DNA of 12,216 nt from Candidatus Solibacter sp. (lineage in GTDB: Bacteria > Acidobacteriota > Terriglobia > Bryobacterales > Bryobacteraceae): the NCBI GenBank assembly GCA_017883355.1, contig JADGNS010000044.1, positions 1 to 12,216 of the forward strand. The letters are read 5' to 3'. The notes under the pieces are model-generated. The model worked only from the letters and a program-made list of their open reading frames with translations. It had not been told where the DNA came from and ran no database searches. The translations under genes and the position numbers were made by a program. Below are positions 1 through 6,518 of the stretch, piece by piece (position 1 is the stretch's first letter; every line of letters starts with the position of its first letter).

Positions 1-346
1 CGGCGCGGGTCCACATCCGCAGATCACGCCAGTCAACCGCGGTCGCTCGTCGGGGGGCGCGGCATTGGCGGGGAATGCGCACCAGCAACCCGCTAGCGCC
101 GCCGGGCACATCGACCATGTCCGCGCCCCGCTGGTCGAGGATCGGATCGAGCCCGGCGCGCAGCCAGGTCCCAGCGCCTTTGCAGCGCCGCGACCCGCGC
201 GTTGCGGCTGCTGATTTCGAGGCGATGGTGCTGGCGGAGAGGGCCTCCCGGAGCTCGCGCACCCGGGAGCAAACCATCCATTACATTACAGCTTGCACTA
301 TGTCCGCTTACGGCTGGGACCCGAACCCGAGGGAACCGCATGCGCG
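1..346. other. left-edge region without an intact gene
   Basis: No open frame here has a credible start, composition and length. Short frames on both strands are rich in Arg, Pro and Ala and look like GC-driven noise. The exception is the minus-strand stretch at about 77-277, annotated separately as a decayed gene. No terminator with a T-run was seen after the end of the neighbouring minus-strand gene at 347. Confidence 0.6.
77..277 (-). pseudogene. decayed small terminase/HTH-like ORF, two compensating frameshifts
   Basis: Reading the minus strand from an ATG at 277 gives a segment containing RELREALSASTIA. The sense then continues in another frame as LEISSRNARVAALQRRWD (frame change near 221-224). 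It returns to the first frame as LRAGLDPILDQRGADMVDVP and GGASGLLVR (frame change near 165-172). Joined, these pieces form one smooth helical protein, so one base appears lost and one gained. From memory, the SRNARVxALQxRWD plus VPGGxxGLLVR pattern recalls small phage terminase small-subunit or helix-turn-helix proteins found in several soil bacteria. That family assignment is uncertain. After GLLVR the similarity fades in every frame. Either this is a relic of a mobile element or the two indels are sequencing errors. Confidence 0.35.
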
Positions 347-2725
347 CTACCGTCGCGGGAGCGTTACCCGCGACTCGTAGTCGGTGATCCGCGCCTTGAG
401 CATTTCCATCATCCTGGCGTTGTTGCGCCTTGAAGCTGCGGCTAGGGCCCTGCGCGCAGTCTGGGCGGCCTGCTCGAACCGGCCGGTTTCGGCGTACATC
501 CGCGCCAGCAGTTCGAGGATCATCGGCTCATTGGCGCCGGTTAGTTTCACGGCCTGCTGCAGCACCGGGACGGCATCCGCGTACCGGCCCGAGATGGCCA
601 GGGCGACTCCCAGGTTGTTGTGCGCGTCAGCCAGGTCGGGCTTGTATTCGATGGCCTTCTCGAGGTGCGAGATGGCTTCGGCGAGCCGGTTTAGCTGCGC
701 CAGAGCCGAGCCCAGATTGCTGTGCGCGCTGGCATAGCGCGGATTCAGGTCGATGGCCTTTTCCAGGTACGGCAGCGCTTCGTTGAACTGCTTCTTTCGC
801 ACCAGCGCATCGCCGAGGTTATTGAGCGCCTCGGGGTACTCGGGGCTCAGTTCAAGGGCAGCGCGATACTCGGCGACGGCTTCGTCGACCTTTCCGGTGG
901 AGAAGAGGCACACTCCCAGGTTGTTATGGGCCCGGGCCTCCGCGGGACTGAGTTCGAGTGCTTTTCGCCACTCGGCAGCGGCCTCCTGGTGCCGGCCCTG
1001 CTTCATCAACTCCGACGCCTCGTCCACAATCCGGTAGTAGTCCGTCACCGGCGCGTCGATGGTCAGCATGCCGTCCGGCGGGATGTTAACGAACTCCGGG
1101 ATGTTCACCGCGCGATTGGCGGCGGTCGCGTTCTCCACCAGGATTGCCGGGCTGTCATTGCCCGCCTCGTCGAGATGGGTGAGAAACATCTGCGTGTATG
1201 GCGACCGGCTCTTGGAGGAGAACACCAGCCACCGCCCGTTGGGCGAAAAGCTGTGCCAGGAGTTCATCAGCGGCGTATTGCAGCGCATCAGCCGGGCCGC
1301 GCCGCCGCCGGCCGGCACAATGTAGAGACGGCTGTCGGGCCGCATCAACTGGCCGTTGCGGCTCTGCACGAAGACCACCCACCGCCCGTCGGGCGACACC
1401 TTGGGAAAGCTGTTGCTCATGCCGTTGCGCGATGCTCCAGCGAGGGCCTCCGGCTGCCCGCCCCGTCCCCCGTTGAACGGTATGCGGTAGAGATCGTAGC
1501 GGATCTGCGTCTCGGCCGGATCATTGGCGCGCACGGCGATGATGGATTTTGGCGCATATGGGTCTTTCGCTTCCGCCCGGGCGAAGACCAGGTACTGGCC
1601 GTCTGGGCTCCAGACGGCGTTGGTGTGCACGTAGCGCGGGTCGTCAGCGCCGGGCAGCGGCTGCAGCACACCCGTCTCCCGGCTGTACCAGGCGAGAATC
1701 CCGCGTGTCGGGTAGAAGACCTGCAGAAAACGGTAGTCCGTGAAATTGGCAACGTAGTAGTTCAGCGCGACCTCGCGCAAGTTCTTCCTGCGCTCGTACT
1801 CGGTTTCATCGGTCCCGGGATCGTTGATGGTGTTCACGACAAACCGGCCGTCGGGGGAGACCTGGCTCATGAACCCGACTCGCAACTTGCCACCGAGCTT
1901 GCCACGGAAGGTGCTCCAGGCGATCACGTTTTCGGCGCGGATCGACATCCGGGGCCCGACCGGCAGCAGGGCGTAGAGCCCCTTGTCGTTCTGGGGCCCA
2001 TCGACGTCTATCCCCATGGTTTTGCCATCGCCAGAGAACGAGTGGCAGTTGGCGCACGTGTGCAGACCCTCCATCAACAGCCGGCTACCGGTCTCCCCGA
2101 TGTTGCGCAAGCGCCAGGCGATCAGCGGCATCGCGCTGCTCGGCAGCGGCTTGATAACACCCTTCTCCGTCTCCGAGGGCATCAGGGGAACATCCCGGTA
2201 GAAGATGGGCGCGCCCACGGGGTCGGTCGAGGTCCGTATCGTGACCCGGCCGCGCGAGACGGCGTCCGTGCCGCGGTAGCCGGTAATAGTCAGGGTGGCC
2301 GGGCTTGCCACCGAGCCCTGCTTGATGGCGGTCCAGGTGGCGGCATCGGGTCTCCAGGTGCGCGCCGCTGCCTGCTGCGGCGTGAGCCTGGGGGGCTGAT
2401 TGGTCGGAGCCACGGCGCGCGGATCGATCTCTCCCACGCGCGGGCGGTCACCTCGGGTCCGGATGAGGATCGTGTCCGTCCGCCCGGCGAGCTTCACCTC
2501 GATAGTCCATTCCGTGGCATTCGCCGCCGCGTCGCGCCAGAGAAAGGCGGGGGCCGGGAACTCGGGTGGGAAGATGCTGCCGTCGGAGGGGTAATCGATG
2601 CTCACCGGCGCCGGGCGCGGCGCGGCCGCGGCAAACGCAAAGAGCAAACCGCCGCCAATGATCGCGCAGAATCTCGTTAGCTCCACCAGCAAGAAGTGTA
2701 ACCTGTGGCCGCCGCTCGATTCCAC
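347..2725 (-). CDS. secreted haem-c motif / PD40 beta-propeller / TPR protein
   Basis: This 792-residue protein begins with GTG. A hydrophobic stretch at residues 20-36 followed by AAAAP looks like a Sec signal. In-frame TTG or GTG codons at residues 12-14 would give a more compact signal peptide, so the exact start is unsure. Residues 224-228 are CANCH, a single CxxCH covalent-haem motif. PD40/TolB-like propeller blades follow, marked by VSPDGRFVV (289), WSPDGQYLVF (372), VSPDGRWVVF (443) and FSPNGRWLVF (493). About six TPR units fill residues 565-765 with typical NNLG, EA and AI..P positions. Function is unknown. The layout suggests a periplasmic, possibly redox-linked scaffold that binds protein or glycan partners. 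It is divergent from the TonB receptor with 74 bp between them, so shared regulation is plausible. The fusion of haem motif, propeller and TPRs is the odd feature. Confidence 0.85.
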   Translation of the reverse strand: MESSGGHRLHFLLVELTRFCAIIGGGLLFAFAAAAPRPAPVSIDYPSDGSIFPPEFPAPAFLWRDAAANATEWTIEVKLAGRTDTILIRTRGDRPRVGEIDPRAVAPTNQPPRLTPQQAAARTWRPDAATWTAIKQGSVASPATLTITGYRGTDAVSRGRVTIRTSTDPVGAPIFYRDVPLMPSETEKGVIKPLPSSAMPLIAWRLRNIGETGSRLLMEGLHTCANCHSFSGDGKTMGIDVDGPQNDKGLYALLPVGPRMSIRAENVIAWSTFRGKLGGKLRVGFMSQVSPDGRFVVNTINDPGTDETEYERRKNLREVALNYYVANFTDYRFLQVFYPTRGILAWYSRETGVLQPLPGADDPRYVHTNAVWSPDGQYLVFARAEAKDPYAPKSIIAVRANDPAETQIRYDLYRIPFNGGRGGQPEALAGASRNGMSNSFPKVSPDGRWVVFVQSRNGQLMRPDSRLYIVPAGGGAARLMRCNTPLMNSWHSFSPNGRWLVFSSKSRSPYTQMFLTHLDEAGNDSPAILVENATAANRAVNIPEFVNIPPDGMLTIDAPVTDYYRIVDEASELMKQGRHQEAAAEWRKALELSPAEARAHNNLGVCLFSTGKVDEAVAEYRAALELSPEYPEALNNLGDALVRKKQFNEALPYLEKAIDLNPRYASAHSNLGSALAQLNRLAEAISHLEKAIEYKPDLADAHNNLGVALAISGRYADAVPVLQQAVKLTGANEPMILELLARMYAETGRFEQAAQTARRALAAASRRNNARMMEMLKARITDYESRVTLPRR
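352..374 (-). other. perfect 8-bp stem hairpin at the 3' end of the TPR gene
   Basis: GTCGCGGG (352-359) and CCCGCGAC (367-374) form a perfect stem with a 7-nt loop. They lie within the last codons of the minus-strand gene, just before its TAG stop at 349-347. No T-run follows on the minus strand, so it is not a standard intrinsic terminator. It could protect the mRNA 3' end or be coincidental in GC-rich DNA. Confidence 0.4.
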
Positions 2726-2744
2726 CTGCGCGAAATATTGTTGA

Positions 2745-2760
2745 GTTTCACACCTGAAAC
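2745..2760. promoter_or_regulatory. perfect palindrome in the divergent intergenic region (candidate operator)
   Basis: GTTTCA-CACC-TGAAAC is a perfect 6-bp inverted repeat with a 4-bp spacer, between the divergent PD40/TPR and TonB-receptor genes. Its centre lies about 47 bp upstream of the receptor ATG and about 27 bp upstream of the other gene's GTG. That fits a dimeric regulator that could activate one gene and block the other. No second copy was found upstream of the two esterase genes. Confidence 0.4.
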
Positions 2761-2786
2761 CCCTATCGCTTGAGTTCGGACTGCCT

Positions 2787-2792
2787 TATACT
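2787..2792 (+). promoter_or_regulatory. -10-like TATACT, leaderless-type promoter for the TonB receptor
   Basis: TATACT matches the bacterial -10 consensus at five of six positions and ends seven bases before the ATG at 2800. Transcription starting at normal distance would begin at or next to the start codon. No Shine-Dalgarno sequence is seen before this ATG, which fits a leaderless mRNA. No good -35 box is visible at 16-18 bp spacing, so an activator may be needed. Confidence 0.45.
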
Positions 2793-2799
2793 GCTGGCC

Positions 2800-5700
2800 A
2801 TGAGGAAACTATACAGTTTCGTTGCGGCGGTGGGAGTCCTGATCCTGCTGCTCACGCATTCTGCTTTCGCGCAGACCATTAGCGGAGTCATCACCGGCAC
2901 CGTTGTCGATCCCGCCGGTGCCGTGATTCCCAACGCGCAAATCACGCTGACGAATCAGCAGACGCGCGCGGAACAGACCCTGAGCTCGAACGAGGCGGGG
3001 ATCTTCGTGTTTTCGAGCGTCTTGCCCGGCACCTACGCTGTCGGTGTGGCGATGGCCGGATTTCGGTCGTATCACGTTCGCGATGTGGCGGTGACCATGA
3101 GCGAACGCCGCACCCTGGGCGAGATCGTCATGCAGATGGGGCAAGTAACTGAGAGAGTGGAAGTCACGGCGGAAGTCACACCAGTGCAGACCGCCTCGAG
3201 CGAACGGGCTGGGTTGGTGTCCGAAACGCAGTTGCTGAACACGGCGATCCGCGGGCGCGACTTCGTGGCGCTGCTCGCGACGCTGCCCGGCATCTATGAC
3301 GCCAACATGCAGTCGCGCGACGTGTCGAAAGGCACGGGCGGCGGCGGGCTGCACATCAATGGCGGACGCGACACGTCGATCAATTTCGCGCTCGACGGTG
3401 TGCAAAATACCGACACCGGCTCCAACGGCGGCTCGCACGTCCAGCCCAACATGGATGCGGTGGCGGAAGTGAAGGTACTGACGAGTAATTACCAGGCCGA
3501 ATACGGCCGTAGCGCCGCTGGCACCATCAACGTGACGGTGAAGAGTGGCACGCAGAACTTTCATGGCAGCAGTTACTGGTTCTACCGCCACGAAGGGCTG
3601 TATGCCAACAGCTTCTTCCGCAACCGGACGGGCACCGTGCGGCCGGTGGAGCGTATCCAGAATTTCGGCTACACCGTCGGCGGGCCGATCTACGCCAAGA
3701 GCTTCAATAAGAACAAGGACAAGCTGTTCTTCTTCTGGTCGCAAGAGTTCGTGCGCCGGCGGAGCTATCCCGGCACGCAGTTCGTCACCACACCGACGGC
3801 GTTGGAGCGCGCTGGGGACTTCTCGCAGACCCGGGATGTGAACGGCGCGCTGATCGCGATCAAGGATCCGACCACGGGGCTGGCGTTTCCCAACAACACC
3901 ATTCCGGCGTCGCGCATCAATAAGACCGGACTGGCAATCTTGAACTTCTTCCCGCAGCCGAATTACACGGAAGCCGATCCGGCGCTGCGGTACTCGCGCA
4001 ATTACCGCGCTAACGTGAGCGGCGCCTTCCCACGGCGCGAAGACCTGTTCCGCATCGACTACAACATCAGCCCCACGCTGAACGCCTATTTCCGGGGCAC
4101 TGAAGACAACGACGACGAGAACTGGCCGTACAACAACTGGACGGCGGGCAGCCACAACTACGACATGTACAATACCTACCGTTGGCAGCACGGACGCGGC
4201 GTCCTGCTGCACCTGGCGAAAACGTTCAGCCCGACGCTGGTGAACGAATTCACCATGGGGGCGAGCACCCGCGGGCAGGCGTTCAACCCGAGCGATCCGA
4301 GCCTGATCGCGCGCAACAAGATGGCCAACATCGGGCAGTGGTATCCGTCCGGCAACGAATCCGGCGCTATTCCCGATGTCACCTTTGGCGGCGTTACCAA
4401 CGCGATCAACGGCGGCATCGGCAACATTCCGTACCATAACGAGAATCCGGTGTTCACTTGGGTCGACAACGTGACCAAGGTGCAGGGCACCCATACCCTG
4501 AAGGGCGGCATCTACATCGAGCGGATGCGGAAGGACGAAGTGGGCAGTGGCAACACCCGCGGCGCCTTCGACTTCGGGCGAAACACCAACAATCCGTTCG
4601 ACTCCAACTACGCGTTCTCCAACGCCCTGCTGGGTAACTTTAACACGTACTCGGAGGCCAGCCTGCGCACCTATTCCCTGTACCGCTACACGCAGACGGA
4701 GTTCTACGTCCAGGACTCGTGGAAGGCTTCCAAGCGGCTGAACGTGGAGATCGGACTCCGCGTCTACTCGTCTCCGGCGACGCACGACATCCGGCACTTC
4801 CTGACTACGTTCCTCCCGTCGGCGTACGACCCGAAGACCGCCGCCGTGCTGTACCGTCCGGGTATCGACCCGGCAACGAACAAGCGGGCGGCGATCGATC
4901 CCCGCAACGGCAACGTTGCCCCCGTGACCTACATCGGGCTGTTTGTGCCGGGTTCGGGCAACTATGCGCCGGGCATGGCGATCGGCGGCCAGGGAGCTCC
5001 TGAAGGGCTGTATTCCACTCCGCTTTCGGTAGCGCCCCGGTTCGGTTTCGCCTATGACCCGAAGGGCAACGGAAAGATGGCTATCCGCGGCGGCTTCGGC
5101 ATATTCTACGACCGCCCGCAGGGTAACGTCTACTCAGGCACGGTGGGCCAGCCTCCGGTGTCCTACAACCCGACGGTCTCGTTCGGGAACGTGGACACCT
5201 TCCTGCAGGCCACCGGCGTGGTGGGACCTCCCGGAGTGACGGTGGTGGACAGCGCCAGTCAGTCGCTGCCCACGACGATGAACTTCAGTTTCGGCGTGCA
5301 GCGTGAGATCGGCTTCCAGTCGATGATCGATGTCTCGTACGTCGGCAGCATGGCGCGGCACCTGATCGTGCAGCGCAACATCAATTCGATTCCGATGTAC
5401 GCCCACTTCGACGCGAAGAATATCGACTCGACGACCGGGAGTCCGCTGCCGGATAACTACCTGCGGCCGTATCTGGGTATGGGCAGCATCAACATGCGAA
5501 CCTTCGACGGCACGTCCAATTACCATGGATTGCAGGTCTCGGCGAACCGGCGTATGTCGCGCGGAATTCAATACGGGGCAGCCTACACCTGGTCGAAGGC
5601 GCTCGGCACGTCCGACGCCGACTTCGGCGGGCTGAGCTATTACTTCCCGGTGCGCCAGCGCAACTACGGCCCGCTGGGGTACGACATCCGCCATATGCTG

Positions 5701-6249
5701 GTGTTCAACTACACCTGGGATCTGCCGGGGTTGGGCAAGCGTCATGGCAACAAACTGCTGGGCGTCTTCACCGACAACTGGCAAATCGCAGGGATTACCG
5801 CGTTCATGACCGGAACACCGTTCACACCTGGGTTCAGCACGTCCGACGGGCAGGACATTACCGGCTCGCAGGAGGGCGCCCGCATCAACGTGGTTGGCAA
5901 TCCGAACCTGTCGAACGGCCAGCGGACGTTTTCCAAAAACTTCAACACGGATGCGTTCGCTCGGCCGCTGCTGCGCGACTTCGGTAACGCCGGGGTCAAC
6001 ATCATGCGCAATCCGTCGTGGAACAACTGGGACATGAGCGTGTCGAAGCGGATCCCTTGGAAGGGCGAGGGGCGATACTTCCAGCTCCGCGGCGAATTCT
6101 ACAACGCCTGGAACCACGCACAGTTCAACGGCTACGACACCACCGCGCGCTTCAACCCGGCAGGCCAGCAGATCAACGCGAACTTCGGCGCGCTGACCGG
6201 AACGCGCGACCCGCGCAAGGTCCAGCTTTCGCTGCGGCTGATGTTCTGA
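2800..6249 (+). CDS. Oar-like TonB-dependent receptor with carboxypeptidase-regulatory-like domain
   Basis: The ATG at 2800 gives 1149 residues and a clean Sec signal peptide (basic MRKLYSF, hydrophobic core, cleavage after SAFA at residue 24). An upstream in-frame TTG at 2770 would put ten extra residues before the signal, so it is rejected. Residues about 28-110 are a carboxypeptidase-regulatory-like beta-sandwich (GTVVDPAGAVIPNAQITL; GIFVFSSVLPGTYAV). A plug domain follows at about 130-250, with RGRDF, LPG, NGGRDTSINFALDG, YQAEYGRSAAGTINV and TVKSGT. The rest is an outer-membrane beta-barrel rich in aromatic and Asn/Gly turns, ending in the terminal strand KVQLSLRLMF with C-terminal Phe. 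Such receptors import ligands across the outer membrane using TonB-ExbBD energy. The ligand cannot be read from sequence; the esterase neighbours suggest plant-derived oligosaccharide. No TonB box was identified with confidence. Confidence 0.93.
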   Translation: MRKLYSFVAAVGVLILLLTHSAFAQTISGVITGTVVDPAGAVIPNAQITLTNQQTRAEQTLSSNEAGIFVFSSVLPGTYAVGVAMAGFRSYHVRDVAVTMSERRTLGEIVMQMGQVTERVEVTAEVTPVQTASSERAGLVSETQLLNTAIRGRDFVALLATLPGIYDANMQSRDVSKGTGGGGLHINGGRDTSINFALDGVQNTDTGSNGGSHVQPNMDAVAEVKVLTSNYQAEYGRSAAGTINVTVKSGTQNFHGSSYWFYRHEGLYANSFFRNRTGTVRPVERIQNFGYTVGGPIYAKSFNKNKDKLFFFWSQEFVRRRSYPGTQFVTTPTALERAGDFSQTRDVNGALIAIKDPTTGLAFPNNTIPASRINKTGLAILNFFPQPNYTEADPALRYSRNYRANVSGAFPRREDLFRIDYNISPTLNAYFRGTEDNDDENWPYNNWTAGSHNYDMYNTYRWQHGRGVLLHLAKTFSPTLVNEFTMGASTRGQAFNPSDPSLIARNKMANIGQWYPSGNESGAIPDVTFGGVTNAINGGIGNIPYHNENPVFTWVDNVTKVQGTHTLKGGIYIERMRKDEVGSGNTRGAFDFGRNTNNPFDSNYAFSNALLGNFNTYSEASLRTYSLYRYTQTEFYVQDSWKASKRLNVEIGLRVYSSPATHDIRHFLTTFLPSAYDPKTAAVLYRPGIDPATNKRAAIDPRNGNVAPVTYIGLFVPGSGNYAPGMAIGGQGAPEGLYSTPLSVAPRFGFAYDPKGNGKMAIRGGFGIFYDRPQGNVYSGTVGQPPVSYNPTVSFGNVDTFLQATGVVGPPGVTVVDSASQSLPTTMNFSFGVQREIGFQSMIDVSYVGSMARHLIVQRNINSIPMYAHFDAKNIDSTTGSPLPDNYLRPYLGMGSINMRTFDGTSNYHGLQVSANRRMSRGIQYGAAYTWSKALGTSDADFGGLSYYFPVRQRNYGPLGYDIRHMLVFNYTWDLPGLGKRHGNKLLGVFTDNWQIAGITAFMTGTPFTPGFSTSDGQDITGSQEGARINVVGNPNLSNGQRTFSKNFNTDAFARPLLRDFGNAGVNIMRNPSWNNWDMSVSKRIPWKGEGRYFQLRGEFYNAWNHAQFNGYDTTARFNPAGQQINANFGALTGTRDPRKVQLSLRLMF

Positions 6250-6518
6250 TTTCGAAGGGTGGCATAGCACAGTCCCCCCACGAGCGCCCCTGCGAGCAGC
6301 AGGCGAGCAGGAGGAATTTGGCTGCATGCATGGAGAACTGTGACCGTCCCAGGACGTGAACCTTCTGTGACACTGGTTGAGGCTTGCGGTCCCGAAAGGC
6401 TGGCATTGTGGGACACCAGATTTGAACGGCCACGGAGAGCGCCGGCCCGCTCCGGTTCCTCCTGCTCGCACGCGCGCGAGTCTAGCCTGCCCATGCCGCC
6501 TGGAGCTATACTCCGCAC
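6250..6518. other. spacer between TonB receptor and first esterase
   Basis: No convincing gene is present. The spacer contains a direct repeat of GCGAGCAG (6292-6299 and 6303-6310) and an AGGAGG (6309-6314) followed by only a tiny ORF (ATG at 6326 or 6330, nine codons or fewer, or TTG at 6318). No strong hairpin with a T-run was seen after the receptor stop, so read-through toward the esterase is possible. The last part carries the TATACT promoter-like element. Confidence 0.5.
6507..6512 (+). promoter_or_regulatory. -10-like TATACT just upstream of the first esterase ATG
   Basis: TATACT ends six bases before the ATG at 6519, almost the same geometry as at the TonB receptor gene. A transcript from it would be leaderless. 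A GGAG at 6502-6505 sits 13 bases before the ATG, further than usual for a ribosome-binding site, and would be lost if transcription begins downstream of this -10. No clear -35 box is seen. Confidence 0.4.

Noticed and set aside
722..2680. Long plus-strand open frame antisense to the PD40/TPR gene (652 codons)
   Set aside because: It is rich in Arg, His and Val, has no domain, and mirrors a well-supported gene. It is a by-product of GC-rich codon structure.
2770..2799. TTG start for the TonB receptor
   Set aside because: It adds ten residues before a clean Sec signal and overlaps the TATACT promoter-like element. The ATG at 2800 is preferred.
2809..4797. Long minus-strand open frame antisense to the TonB receptor (662 codons)
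   Set aside because: Composition is typical of an antisense shadow, and the opposite strand encodes a complete receptor with signal peptide, plug and barrel.
6390..6420. GTCCC...GGGAC inverted repeat in the spacer
   Set aside because: A five-base stem with a long loop and no T-run is expected by chance in GC-rich DNA.
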